Positions 54,108 through 63,427 of a stretch of 64,000 nt of DNA are shown here, one piece after another (position 1 is the first letter of the stretch; each line of letters starts with the position of its first letter). This DNA is from Methylotenera sp. Lineage in GTDB: Bacteria; Pseudomonadota; Gammaproteobacteria; Burkholderiales; Methylophilaceae. A program made the translations under genes and the position numbers. The stretch lies in NCBI RefSeq assembly GCF_030684185.1, contig NZ_JAUXOY010000014.1, positions 342,001 to 406,000 on the forward strand, in the 5' to 3' direction. The notes under the pieces were generated by a model that saw only the letters and a list, made by a program, of their open reading frames with translations, did not search any database and was not told the origin of the DNA.

Positions 54108-55027
54108 GCTGCTGCTTTCTTGGCTAAATCTGTTAACACTTCTTCCGCCCAATCTTTTGGAGCCATTGGAAAGCCAAGTCTGGCACGGCTATCCAGGTAA
54201 CTCGCAGCGACTGACCGCGCCAGATTGCGAATGCGACCAATGTAGCCCGCACGTTCGGTAACAGAGATTGCACCGCGTGCATCAAGCAAGTTAAAGGTAT
54301 GTGCGGCTTTAAGCACTTGCTCATAAGCAGGCAGTGCGAGTTTATTCTCCATCAAATGTTGCGCTTGTTTTTCATGTGCGGTAAATGCGGTAAATAAAAA
54401 GTCTGCATCTGAATGTTCAAAGTTATATGCCGATTGCTCTTTTTCATTTTGCAGATAGACGTCACCGTAGCTCAGACCGTCTGTCCAAGTTAAGTCGTAT
54501 ACGTTATCTACGCCTTGCAGATACATAGCCAGACGTTCTAAACCGTAGGTGATTTCGCCCGTGATAGGTTTGCAGTTAATGCCGCCTACTTGCTGAAAGT
54601 AGGTGAATTGCGTGACTTCCATTCCATTCAGCCAGACCTCCCAACCCAGCCCCCACGCGCCTAGTGTCGGGTTTTCCCAGTCATCTTCAACAAAACGTAT
54701 GTCGTTCTTTTTAAGGTCAAAACCAAGCGCTTCAAGTGAGCCTAAATAAAGCTCAAGAATGTCCGCAGGCGCAGGTTTTAATACCACCTGAAATTGGTAG
54801 TAATGCTGCAAACGATTAGGGTTTTCACCGTAGCGACCATCTTTTGGCCGGCGGCTAGGCTGCACGTAAGCGGCTTTCCAAGGTTCTGGGCCAAGTGAGC
54901 GCAAGAATGTAGCGGTGTGCGAAGTGCCAGCACCTACTTCCATGTCATAAGGTTGCAGTAAGGCACAGCCGCGTTCCGACCAGTAGTTTTGCAGGGTTAA
55001 GATGATTTGCTGAAAAGTTAAAGCCAT
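54104..55027 (-). CDS. glyQ: Glycyl-tRNA synthetase alpha subunit
   Basis: Catalytic subunit of glycyl-tRNA synthetase, 307 residues. Diagnostic blocks: [57 protein letters not shown] and [27 protein letters not shown]-type core with [16 protein letters not shown]. It precedes glyS with a 4-base overlap and follows lnt after 32 bases. Confidence 0.97.
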   Translation of the reverse strand: MALTFQQIILTLQNYWSERGCALLQPYDMEVGAGTSHTATFLRSLGPEPWKAAYVQPSRRPKDGRYGENPNRLQHYYQFQVVLKPAPADILELYLGSLEALGFDLKKNDIRFVEDDWENPTLGAWGLGWEVWLNGMEVTQFTYFQQVGGINCKPITGEITYGLERLAMYLQGVDNVYDLTWTDGLSYGDVYLQNEKEQSAYNFEHSDADFLFTAFTAHEKQAQHLMENKLALPAYEQVLKAAHTFNLLDARGAISVTERAGYIGRIRNLARSVAASYLDSRARLGFPMAPKDWAEEVLTDLAKKAAA

Positions 55028-55059
55028 AATTCAAATCTGTTTGGGCGAAAAGGTTAATT

Positions 55060-56583
55060 TTACTTTGTTTTGCGCCTGCTTACCAAGAGTTTAGGCGCGC
55101 TGATAAAGATTATTCCAATGAAGCAGATGACGAGAAACAGCCAGTTACCCCAACGTACATATGGTGTGCTGCCAGTATAGCCTTGCGCCATGACATTGAG
55201 TGTGGTTTCAGTAAAGTGTGGTGCTTGGGCAAGTATGTTGCCATGAGGGTCTATCATGGCAGTTGCTCCAGTGTTGGTAGCGCGTAACATTGTGCGGCCG
55301 GTCTCTAAAGCACGGGCTTGTGAAAACTGCATATGCTGATGCGCGGCATTTGATTGACCATACCATGCATCGTTACTGGCATTTACCAATAAAGTGGCTT
55401 CTGGTAGCTGGCGTATAATCTCCTCACCAAATACGTCTTCGTAGCAGATATTGATAGCCACTTTTTCACCTGCGATATTCATCGGCCTTTGGTGAATATT
55501 ACCGCGCGATAAGTCACTTAACGGCATATTAAGCCAATCGCGGTATATCCAGCCAAAAGCGATCTTCAGCGGAATAAACTCCCCAAACGGTACTAAATGT
55601 GATTTACGATAGGCTTCAGGATTTGCGCTGCCAATATTTAACATACTATTGAAGTATTCACCATTCTCACGTTCTATCATTCCTGCCAAAATGGCACCCT
55701 GATTTTGAGTTGCAAGTCGTTGTAATCGTAAGATAAGTTCAGCTGGCAACTCGCTTGAGATAACTGGCATCGCAGTTTCAGGCATGATGATAAGTTTAGC
55801 CTGGCTAGCTTCCGCCATTTGCAGGTATTTGTTTATGATGTGCTCTGCGGTCTCAGGCGCCCATTTCAGGTCTTGTGGAATATTGCCTTGAAGTAAAGCT
55901 ACAGAGGTCGGCTTGGAGGTTGGTATGGTCCACTCAATGAGTTTTAATAGGTTGCCAGAAACTAAAATTAGCACCAATAAGACAATGGTATTGCGTCGCC
56001 AAAGGTGTGAAGATGGCCTTTTCGCAAGCCAGAAACCTGCAAAGCTGGCAATAAGCCCAGTTATTAAAGAAACGCCATATACGCCTAAAATAGGCATATA
56101 GCCTGCCAGAGGACTCTGCGGCACTTGGCTGTAACCAATGGTAAGCCAAGGAAATCCAGTAAAAATCCAGCTTCTTGTCCAGTCAGCCAAAGCCCAAAAC
56201 ACTGGAATGGTAATGAGCATGTGCTGAGGTTTTGTGCCGGACAATTTAACACTTAACCACCCAGTCAGCGCAGGAAATAACGCCATAAATGCGCATAATA
56301 AAAATGTAGCCAAGCCAGCCATTAAGCTGGGCATATTGCCAAAATCATGTAGGCTGATGTAAATCCAATAAATGCCTGTGGAAAACAAGCCTAAGCCGAA
56401 AACAAAACCTGAAATAGCGGCTTGCTTTGGCGAATAGTCTTGGTGCCAATAATAAAACAAACCGATAAGCGAGAGGATGCTGGCAGCGTAAAAATAGAAA
56501 GGCGCAAAGCCTAGAACACATACAGCACCTAGTAAAAATATAATGAGCGGCTTAACGTATTTGTTGTGAGTGATTAATTGCAT
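55060..56583 (-). CDS. lnt: Apolipoprotein N-acyltransferase
   Basis: Adds the third acyl chain to bacterial lipoproteins in the inner membrane. From ATG 56583 the protein has 507 residues; CAGGG precedes the start and the upstream extension is unlikely. The N-terminal half has about six membrane helices (FGLGLFSTGIYWIYISLHDFG). The nitrilase domain shows the catalytic Glu in IIMPETAMP, a Lys in the SHLVPFGEFIPL region, and the catalytic Cys in AINICYEDVFGEEI, with LVNASNDAWYGQSNA. In related genomes it follows corC; here mscL and a small secreted-protein gene stand between. Confidence 0.94.
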   Translation of the reverse strand: MQLITHNKYVKPLIIFLLGAVCVLGFAPFYFYAASILSLIGLFYYWHQDYSPKQAAISGFVFGLGLFSTGIYWIYISLHDFGNMPSLMAGLATFLLCAFMALFPALTGWLSVKLSGTKPQHMLITIPVFWALADWTRSWIFTGFPWLTIGYSQVPQSPLAGYMPILGVYGVSLITGLIASFAGFWLAKRPSSHLWRRNTIVLLVLILVSGNLLKLIEWTIPTSKPTSVALLQGNIPQDLKWAPETAEHIINKYLQMAEASQAKLIIMPETAMPVISSELPAELILRLQRLATQNQGAILAGMIERENGEYFNSMLNIGSANPEAYRKSHLVPFGEFIPLKIAFGWIYRDWLNMPLSDLSRGNIHQRPMNIAGEKVAINICYEDVFGEEIIRQLPEATLLVNASNDAWYGQSNAAHQHMQFSQARALETGRTMLRATNTGATAMIDPHGNILAQAPHFTETTLNVMAQGYTGSTPYVRWGNWLFLVICFIGIIFISAPKLLVSRRKTK

Positions 56584-56778
56584 GCCCTGAATTGTAGCTT
56601 GATACGGCATAAGATAACAAAAATTTACATTGTATCCACTATTAAAAATAGGCACGTGATTGACAGGAAGTGAGTTTAAGACCTATATTTAGCCTTGTAA
56701 TAATATTAAAGTTAAATGGTAAGTTTAGTAACTTTAATTTTTAGGAGTTTTTTAGGAATTATTTTTTGGGAGAAGAGT

Positions 56779-57201
56779 ATGAGTATTTCGTCTGAGTTTA
56801 AAGAGTTTGCCCTAAAAGGCAACGTCATGGATTTAGCGGTCGGTGTCATAATCGGTGCGGCATTCGGTAAAATTGTGGACTCATTAGTTGGCGATATTAT
56901 TATGCCTTTAATCGGCAAAGTTATCGGAAGCGTAGATTTTACAAATCTGTTTGTGCCGTTAGCTGACATTCCTGCGGGTAATGCAGGTACATTTGCCGCA
57001 CTAAAAGCAGCTGGTGTGCCAATGCTGGCTTATGGTAACTTTTTGACAATCGTGATTAACTTTATCATCTTAGCGTTTGTGATTTTTATGTTGGTAAAAC
57101 AAATGAATAAAATGAAAAGAGCCGAGCCAGCTCCAGCCCCGGCACCTACGCCAGAAGACGTTGTATTGTTGCGTGAAATTCGTGATTCTTTGAAAAAATA
57201 A
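56779..57201 (+). CDS. mscL: Large-conductance mechanosensitive channel
   Basis: Pentameric emergency-release channel. From ATG 56779 (GGGAGAAGAGT upstream) the protein has 140 residues: [20 protein letters not shown] with the first membrane helix, [23 protein letters not shown], then the second helix [22 protein letters not shown] and a Pro/Ala-rich linker before the C-terminal helix [15 protein letters not shown]. It is on the opposite strand to the surrounding cluster and interrupts it. Confidence 0.96.
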   Translation: MSISSEFKEFALKGNVMDLAVGVIIGAAFGKIVDSLVGDIIMPLIGKVIGSVDFTNLFVPLADIPAGNAGTFAALKAAGVPMLAYGNFLTIVINFIILAFVIFMLVKQMNKMKRAEPAPAPAPTPEDVVLLREIRDSLKK

Positions 57202-57230
57202 GCTTAATTTTCTGTATTAGATTAGCTGTG

Positions 57231-57257
57231 AAAAAAGGGCTTAACAGCCCTTTTTTT
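57231..57257. terminator. Terminator after mscL
   Basis: Stem AAAAAAGGGC / GCCCTTTTTT with loop TTAACA and a long T run. Symmetric, so it may also end the convergent small secreted-protein gene. Confidence 0.92.
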
Positions 57258-57283
57258 ACGAATTAAATGTTTAATCTTAATAT

Positions 57284-57679
57284 TTATAGTTCAGGCGAGG
57301 TTGTCGGAACTTCAAATGTTTGAGCCTTATCTGACCCTTCAGAACCATCGTTATTCATGAAAACCACCTGTACCACTTTGTCATCAATAAAGTCTAACTC
57401 AGTCGTTTCATAGTATGAGCCATCAGGCGCTGTATTAATAAAGTGATATTGCCAAATAGAGGCGACCACTTTTTGTGACCCTTTAATCTTTACGTCATCA
57501 GCTTTGGCGGGTTCGCCAAATTGGGCGATGATTTTGGCTTTATCAAAGCCGTGAATGGCATTCACAAAATCTCGTTCCAGCGTAGGAATTTCAGTCGTAT
57601 CTTTTGCTTCTTCCGCAGTCGCAGCTTGCATGAATGCCATCTGTGTGAAAATAACGACAATTAATGCTATAGGTTTCAT
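57284..57679 (-). CDS. Small secreted protein of unknown function
   Basis: From ATG 57679 (GGAG 6-7 bases upstream) the product has 131 residues. A signal peptide (MKPIALIVVIFTQMAFMQAA) is followed by a mature domain of about 105 residues with IAQFGEPAKADDVKI and VVASIWQYHF, then DGSYYETTELDFIDDKVVQVVF. The pattern of a beta-strand-rich domain with an FGEPxK turn resembles outer-membrane-assembly-type SmpA/OmlA folds, but that is only an impression. No function is assigned. Confidence 0.7.
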   Translation of the reverse strand: MKPIALIVVIFTQMAFMQAATAEEAKDTTEIPTLERDFVNAIHGFDKAKIIAQFGEPAKADDVKIKGSQKVVASIWQYHFINTAPDGSYYETTELDFIDDKVVQVVFMNNDGSEGSDKAQTFEVPTTSPEL

Positions 57680-57842
57680 TGCAATCTCCAATAACGAAAA
57701 AATATTATTTAATTTACATAACTTCTGAGAGCCCGTAAATTAAAGATAAGTTCCGTTAATAAATGCATAAATTGGACATGCATTTATCTCGGCATAATGA
57801 TTGAAGTATTTTTAAATGAAGTTTGTAGATAAAAAATTAAAA

Positions 57843-58694
57843 TTAAGCTAAATCTGCTGAATCAGGAAGTACTTCGACCATAAGTGTGTGCAAACGGCGA
57901 CTGTCGGCACGCAATACCCTAAAGCGTAAACCATTTAGCACAATTTCATCATCGCGCTTGGGTAAATGGCCAAACTGATGCACGACTAAGCCGCCAATCG
58001 TAGAGAATTCTTCATCACTTAATGCTGACCCAATAATTTCATTAAAGTCGGCGATTTCTGTCAGCGCTTTTACGCGATACTGCCCATCTGCATTTTGGAT
58101 GATGTTATCTTCATCCTCATCATAGTCGTACTCATCTTCAATGTCACCGACGATTTGTTCCAGCACATCTTCAATCGTCACCATGCCAGCTACGCCGCCG
58201 TACTCATCTACAACAATGGCGATATGATTGCGGTTGCTGCGAAATTCCTTGAGCAATATATTTAAGCGCTTTGATTCAGGGATAAACACTGCAGGGCGCA
58301 GCATGTCACGCACTTCAAAATCTTCACCTGCATAGTAACGCAGTAAATCTTTGGCAAGCAAAATGCCGATAACGTCGTTTTTGTCGTCTTCAATCACAGG
58401 AAACCGCGAGTGAGCTGTTTCAATGACATGCGGGATAAAAGTTTCAGGTGGGTCGGTGATGTCAATGACATCCATTTGAGAGCGCGGAATCATGATGTCG
58501 CGCACTTGCATTTCACTGACTTGCAGCACACCTTCTATCATGGCGAGTGAGTCTGCATCCATCAAACTGTTTTCGTAAGCGCCATGTAACAGCGCAACTA
58601 GTTGCTCGCGGTCTTCTGGTTCACGCAGTAAAAAGTGGCTTAAGCGTTCTAATAAACTTGGTTTGTTGCTTGGTTTTTCCGACTCGGCAGCCAT
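57843..58694 (-). CDS. corC: CorC-type CBS-domain protein
   Basis: Soluble member of the HlyC/CorC family linked to magnesium and cobalt efflux, 283 residues. Two CBS motifs: VRDIMIPRSQMDVIDI and VRDMLRPAVFIPESKRLNIL with HIAIVVDEYGGVAGMVTIEDVLEQIVGDIEDEYD. A C-terminal CorC/HlyC domain follows (EFSTIGGLVVHQFGHLPKR). No membrane DUF21 domain is present. The gene is part of the conserved ybeY-corC-lnt order, here broken by two genes before lnt. Confidence 0.94.
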   Translation of the reverse strand: MAAESEKPSNKPSLLERLSHFLLREPEDREQLVALLHGAYENSLMDADSLAMIEGVLQVSEMQVRDIMIPRSQMDVIDITDPPETFIPHVIETAHSRFPVIEDDKNDVIGILLAKDLLRYYAGEDFEVRDMLRPAVFIPESKRLNILLKEFRSNRNHIAIVVDEYGGVAGMVTIEDVLEQIVGDIEDEYDYDEDEDNIIQNADGQYRVKALTEIADFNEIIGSALSDEEFSTIGGLVVHQFGHLPKRDDEIVLNGLRFRVLRADSRRLHTLMVEVLPDSADLA

Positions 58695-58705
58695 TAGCAG
58701 GCGTC

Positions 58706-59143
58706 CTATGTAATGAGATAGGGGTTAGCATACCCTAATTTCGTGACTATTGCAGTCTCTAAACTTTCCATTAACTCTGCTTGAGCATCAATTTCGTGAT
58801 CATAACCGTGTAAATGTAAAATACCATGCACGGTTAAATGGGCATAATGTGCTTCAAGGGGCTTGTTTTGTGCAAGTGCTTCAGCCGCAACTACTGGCGC
58901 ACAAATGATAATGTCGCCCATCAGATGGGGTTCATCTGTTAACGAAAATGTCAGCACGTTGGTTGCATAATCTTTGCCGCGATAGGTTTTGTTGAGCTCG
59001 CGGCCTTCTGCCTCATCGACGATGCGTATTGTCACTTCTGTATCAACGCGCAACGTGGCTTTAGCCCATTTGCGGAATTGGCTTTGTGTAGGCAAATTAG
59101 TATGACTTGAGGCGTATTGAGTGCTGATGTTTAGCTGCGGCAT
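58706..59143 (-). CDS. ybeY: Endoribonuclease/rRNA maturation factor YbeY
   Basis: Zinc-dependent RNase that matures 16S rRNA 3' ends, 145 residues. Motifs: [24 protein letters not shown] and the metal site [15 protein letters not shown] (three His), followed by [14 protein letters not shown]. Lies 11 bases before corC. phoH, normally directly upstream, is separated here by psiE and ppk2. Confidence 0.96.
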   Translation of the reverse strand: MPQLNISTQYASSHTNLPTQSQFRKWAKATLRVDTEVTIRIVDEAEGRELNKTYRGKDYATNVLTFSLTDEPHLMGDIIICAPVVAAEALAQNKPLEAHYAHLTVHGILHLHGYDHEIDAQAELMESLETAIVTKLGYANPYLIT

Positions 59144-59218
59144 AGCTTGTTTGGCTCATATCTTGATTGGGTGCTTGTGGTAAGGAAGATTAATCTGCAG
59201 TAGCTCACTTTACAGCAG

Positions 59219-59247
59219 CTCACTAGGGGAAGCCTAACCCCTAGTGA
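59219..59247. terminator. Perfect 11-base stem-loop downstream of psiE
   Basis: CTCACTAGGGG paired with CCCCTAGTGAG around loop AAGCCTAA, 8 bases after the psiE stop on the minus strand. No U tract follows on that strand, so it may stabilise or end the psiE message; on the plus strand an ATTTAAT tract follows. Confidence 0.55.
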
Positions 59248-59255
59248 GATTTAAT

Positions 59256-59672
59256 CTATTGTTTTGAATGGGTATCTACGTCATCGTTATAGGGGAATCG
59301 CACATGCCCGTAACGCACTACCAAAATTGCCAGCGCAATTAAGAGTATCGAACTGGATAGCGCAAACATCCGCCAGGCATCAAGTTCATGGATATCAAGT
59401 ACCAAAAAGCGTGCCAGGGCAATAATGCCAATATAAAGCGGATATCTGACTGGTAGATTGCCAGTACCAAGATAATGATTAAGCATGGACATGACTTCGA
59501 GATACAAAAACAGCAAAAGCAGATCGCCAATAGAAATTGCACGTGCTTGCCATATATGCATGATTGCCTGAAACACGGCAAAAATAGTGGCAACGGCAAT
59601 GATAATAAGCACGCCCTGCCCAACGATGGCAAGGCCGCGTTGCGTTAATCTGCTAAATTTATTGGGTGTCAT
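59256..59672 (-). CDS. psiE: PsiE-family phosphate-starvation-inducible membrane protein
   Basis: Membrane protein of 138 residues with four predicted helices. The segment AISIGDLLLLFLYLEVMSML and RYPLYIGIIALARFLVLDIHEL are characteristic of the PsiE family. The role is unknown beyond phosphate-starvation induction in E. coli. It follows ppk2 after about 60 bases, an arrangement that fits a shared phosphate theme. Confidence 0.85.
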   Translation of the reverse strand: MTPNKFSRLTQRGLAIVGQGVLIIIAVATIFAVFQAIMHIWQARAISIGDLLLLFLYLEVMSMLNHYLGTGNLPVRYPLYIGIIALARFLVLDIHELDAWRMFALSSSILLIALAILVVRYGHVRFPYNDDVDTHSKQ

Positions 59673-59730
59673 TTCGTACCTGAGTCGTTGTAATGGATGT
59701 TAAATTATACAGTCAGTACGCAGTAACTGA

Positions 59731-60888
59731 CTATAGTAGCGGTTGATGATCGTGTTCACCGCGCTCATAAACAATGTGCGCACGGCCAACCAATAGTGGA
59801 TCCAAAGCACCAATCGCTGCTAGTTCTTTATTTGCGTAAGGTAGTTTATGGAGTACATAACGCATGGCGTTAAGGCGGGCACGTTTTTTACAGTCAGACT
59901 TAATCACAGTCCAGGGTGAATCTGCCGTATCTGTATGAAAAAACATGGCTTCTTTAGCTTTAGTATAGTCCTCCCACTTGTCGAGAGAAGCCAAGTCAAT
60001 GGGGCTGAGTTTCCACTGTTTAAGTGGATGCATTTCGCGCTCTTTGAAGCGACGGCGCTGTTCTTCGCGGCTAACGGAGAACCAAAACTTGATGATATGA
60101 ATGCCGCTTCGAGTTAAATTGCGCTCGAATTCCGGTGCTTGACGCATAAATTCGAGGTATTCATCGTTGTTGCAAAAACCCATGACGCGCTCAACCCCGG
60201 CACGGTTATACCATGAACGGTCGAACAATGTGATTTCGCCTGCGGTAGGTAGTTGTGACACATAACGCTGAAAATACCATTGACCACGTTCAACTTCACT
60301 GGGTTTTTCTAACGCCACTACACGCGCACCACGTGGGTTCAGATGTTCCATAAAACGCCGGATGGTGCCGCCTTTACCCGCCGCATCGCGACCCTCGAAT
60401 AAAATAACGACACGTTGACCAGTCTCTTTAACCCATGCTTGTAGTTTGAGTAATTCAACTTGCAGATGGTATTTTTGTTTTTCGTAACTACGGCGTGACA
60501 ACAGGTTTTTGTAAGGATAAGCACCATCGCGCCAATCGCGTGCGAGTTCATCGTCAGCATGGGCTCTAGCTTTTGAGCTTTCAATATTCGGCATGTTAGC
60601 GATAGCTTTGCTTAATGCCGCTGCGTCATCAGGCGATGCGCCATCCAGAATGGCTTGCAAAGCTTCAGGTAGCGTTGCAATATCGGTGCCTGTTGAAATG
60701 CGATGGATAATATCCTGCACTGCGACAGATTTTGATTCGCGTGATGCAGAGATTTTTTCGCCCACCGAGAAGTTTTCTATGCCTTGATTGCTGTTATTTG
60801 GCGGCGTATCACCTTTAGCTACGCGGCGCGCCCTTGGAGATTTTTTTGGAGTATTGGTGATTCCAGCAGGTTTTTTTTCCATCAACAT
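59731..60888 (-). CDS. ppk2: Polyphosphate kinase 2
   Basis: Transfers phosphate between polyphosphate and nucleotides. The 385 residues have a charged low-complexity N-terminus (KKSPRARRVAKGD, about 1-100), then the PPK2 core: Walker A FEGRDAAGKGGTIRRF, LEKPSEVERGQWYFQRYV, Walker B FDRSWYNRAGVERVMGF and the lid RRFKEREMHPLKQWKLSPID. Single-domain PPK2 with an N-terminal extension. Which nucleotide class it prefers cannot be read from these motifs. Located between phoH and psiE. Confidence 0.94.
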   Translation of the reverse strand: MLMEKKPAGITNTPKKSPRARRVAKGDTPPNNSNQGIENFSVGEKISASRESKSVAVQDIIHRISTGTDIATLPEALQAILDGASPDDAAALSKAIANMPNIESSKARAHADDELARDWRDGAYPYKNLLSRRSYEKQKYHLQVELLKLQAWVKETGQRVVILFEGRDAAGKGGTIRRFMEHLNPRGARVVALEKPSEVERGQWYFQRYVSQLPTAGEITLFDRSWYNRAGVERVMGFCNNDEYLEFMRQAPEFERNLTRSGIHIIKFWFSVSREEQRRRFKEREMHPLKQWKLSPIDLASLDKWEDYTKAKEAMFFHTDTADSPWTVIKSDCKKRARLNAMRYVLHKLPYANKELAAIGALDPLLVGRAHIVYERGEHDHQPLL

Positions 60889-60968
60889 AAAGACCTCATT
60901 TTAAATACGATATGACTATACTTATCCTTTATTGCCTTTATGTAAATGACATAAGTCATGAACCAGTC

Positions 60969-61916
60969 TTATTTCTCATTGTTTTTTTCGTATTCTTCAT
61001 ACGCATTCACAATTTTTTGTACCAATGGATGCCGTACTACATCGGCCGATAAAAAGTGTGTCATCGCGATGCCTTTAATATCCTTTAAGACCTTTTGAGC
61101 TTCTACCAAACCACTTTTTTGATGTTTTTGTAAGTCAATTTGCGTAACATCGCCTGTAATCACAGCTTTGGTTCCAAAACCTATACGTGTTAAAAACATC
61201 TTCATTTGTTCTGGCGTGGTATTTTGCGCTTCATCCAAAATAATAAAACTTTGGTTAAGCGTACGACCACGCATATAGGCAAGCGGGGCGACTTCAATTG
61301 CGCCGCGTTCAAACATCTTGTTGACCGTGTCGTAACCCGCCAAATCGTATAGCGCGTCATACAAAGGGCGTAAATAGGGGTCAACTTTCTGGTTTAAATC
61401 ACCTGGTAAAAAGCCTAATTTTTCGCCGGCTTCTACCGCAGGGCGAACCAATACAATACGCTTTACGCGATCGCGGCTCATGGCATCCACCGCGCTGGCT
61501 ACTGCTAAATAGGTTTTGCCTGTACCCGCCGGGCCTATGCCAAAGGTAATGTCGTGATCTTGAATCTGTTGTAAATAAGCTATTTGCCTGGGGGTGCGAC
61601 CATGTAACTCAGTACGGCGTGTCATCAAAACTGGCGCGTTAGATGTCGCAATATCTTCAGGCTTTAATTTATCTATTTCTACTAAGCCTAATTGAATTTC
61701 ATCTAAGCCAATTGGACTTTTTGCGCGTGTGTAAAAATTTTCAAGCAATTGCACTGCTAAGCGCATATTGTGCGTGTCACCGGAAAATTTAAAATTAGCG
61801 CCGCGCCGCGCGATATTCACGTCTAGTGCATCTGCAATTTGCTTAATGTTTTCATCTAGCGCACCACATAAATTGGCTAGCTTGATATTGTCTTCAGGGG
61901 TTAAAGTAATTTCCAT
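60969..61916 (-). CDS. phoH: PhoH-family ATPase (YbeZ type)
   Basis: Cytoplasmic ATPase linked to RNA processing with YbeY, 315 residues. Motifs: N-terminal RGANFKFSGD (KH-like), Walker A FGIGPAGTGKTYLAVA, the segment VRPAVEAGEKLGFLPGDLNQKVDPYLRPLYDAL, Walker B SFIILDEAQNTTPEQMKMFLTR and GFGTKAVITGDVTQIDL. It lies 8 bases after miaB, the usual miaB-phoH order. Confidence 0.95.
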   Translation of the reverse strand: MEITLTPEDNIKLANLCGALDENIKQIADALDVNIARRGANFKFSGDTHNMRLAVQLLENFYTRAKSPIGLDEIQLGLVEIDKLKPEDIATSNAPVLMTRRTELHGRTPRQIAYLQQIQDHDITFGIGPAGTGKTYLAVASAVDAMSRDRVKRIVLVRPAVEAGEKLGFLPGDLNQKVDPYLRPLYDALYDLAGYDTVNKMFERGAIEVAPLAYMRGRTLNQSFIILDEAQNTTPEQMKMFLTRIGFGTKAVITGDVTQIDLQKHQKSGLVEAQKVLKDIKGIAMTHFLSADVVRHPLVQKIVNAYEEYEKNNEK

Positions 61917-61924
61917 TTTTTCTA

Positions 61925-63316
61925 TCAGCTATCTATTAATGATCCAGTGATAATTTCGCCGCGTAAGCGCTTGGGATTACTTACATCGATAATGCGTATA
62001 TTTACAAATTGATGAATTAAATCAGCGCCGCCAACAATATCTACAATGCGGTTGTTGTCAGTTTTACCAGCCAGTTCATTGGCATTTTTCCACGATGTGC
62101 TTTCAATCAGCACGCGTTGCACAGTGCCTAGCATCGCTTCGCTAATTTGCTTACCTTGCGTCTCGTTAAGCGCTTGTAATTTGGCTAAACGTGCCAGCTT
62201 AATTTCTTGCGAAGTTTCGTCACTTAGGTATGAGGCTGGTGTGCCAGGTCGCGGGCTGTATAAAAAGCTAAAGCTGTAATCAAACCCGACGTCTTGCATT
62301 AGTTTTGCCGTGGCTTCAAATTCAGCTTCGGTTTCACCCGGAAAGCCCACAATAAAATCAGAAGTAAATGTGAGGTTTGAGTTAGCAGCACGTAATTTCC
62401 GTATGGTCGATTTAAATTGCAAGCCAGTGTAATTGCGCTTCATGGCCATTAGCACGCGGTCTGCACCTGCCTGCACAGGTAAGTGTAATTGCACCGCTAA
62501 TTTTGGAATATTGGCGAAACAATCAATCAGGCGCTGATTCATCTCATTTGGGTGGCTAGTGGTAAAACGGATACGCTCAATCCGGGGGATTTCTGCGACA
62601 TATTCAATCAGCATGGCTAAATCTGCTTCCAGGCCGTTATATTGGGCGCGGTAGGCGTTTACGTTTTGCCCAAGTAAGGTGATTTCTTTTACGCCTTGCT
62701 CTGCAAGCTGTGCAGCTTCGGTCAAAATGGCTTCAAACGGACGTGATACTTCTTCACCGCGTGTATATGGTACTACGCAAAAGCTGCAATATTTACTGCA
62801 GCCTTCCATAATGCTTAAAAATGCACTGACGCCTTCTACCCGTGGTGGTGGTAAATGGTCAAATTTTTCAATTTCAGGGAATGAAATATCTACCTGGGAT
62901 TGGCCGCTGCTTTGGCTGCTTTTAATCATTTCAGGCAGGCGATGCAAAGTCTGCGGGCCAAACACCACATCCACATAAGGTGCGCGCTTGATGATATTGT
63001 CGCCTTCCTGGCTGGCTACGCAGCCACCCACGCCAATCACTAAATTAGGATTTGCTTTTTTTAGTGGGATAAAACGCCCAAGGTGGCTAAATACTTTATC
63101 TTCTGCTTTTTCACGCACTGAACAGGTGTTGAGTAAAATAACATCAGCATCTTCAGGGGTGAGCGTTTCCACCATGCCGTTTGCCGCACTTAGCATATCT
63201 GCCATGCGTGAAGAGTCGTACTCATTCATCTGGCAGCCAAAAGTTTTAATAAATACTTTTTTTGGGGCTGATGAGCTTGTGACAACGGGTGTTGATTTTT
63301 CTTTAGTAGGATTCAA
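61925..63316 (-). CDS. miaB: tRNA-2-methylthio-N6-dimethylallyladenosine synthase
   Basis: Radical-SAM methylthiotransferase acting on A37 of tRNAs. The 463 residues have the N-terminal UPF0004 domain ([19 protein letters not shown] with the first cluster Cys, [17 protein letters not shown] and [12 protein letters not shown]), the radical-SAM site [30 protein letters not shown] and a C-terminal TRAM domain. Starts 111 bases from the divergent cysG gene. Confidence 0.97.
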   Translation of the reverse strand: MNPTKEKSTPVVTSSSAPKKVFIKTFGCQMNEYDSSRMADMLSAANGMVETLTPEDADVILLNTCSVREKAEDKVFSHLGRFIPLKKANPNLVIGVGGCVASQEGDNIIKRAPYVDVVFGPQTLHRLPEMIKSSQSSGQSQVDISFPEIEKFDHLPPPRVEGVSAFLSIMEGCSKYCSFCVVPYTRGEEVSRPFEAILTEAAQLAEQGVKEITLLGQNVNAYRAQYNGLEADLAMLIEYVAEIPRIERIRFTTSHPNEMNQRLIDCFANIPKLAVQLHLPVQAGADRVLMAMKRNYTGLQFKSTIRKLRAANSNLTFTSDFIVGFPGETEAEFEATAKLMQDVGFDYSFSFLYSPRPGTPASYLSDETSQEIKLARLAKLQALNETQGKQISEAMLGTVQRVLIESTSWKNANELAGKTDNNRIVDIVGGADLIHQFVNIRIIDVSNPKRLRGEIITGSLIDS

Positions 63317-63427
63317 GGGTTGGCTGCAAATTTATAAAGGTTAATTTTAGCGCATTTGGCCATTTGCTTCACGTAAAGTTGCTCAGTGCAAGGTAAAATA
63401 GGTGTTATTCAGGCAGGCGAAAATCAA

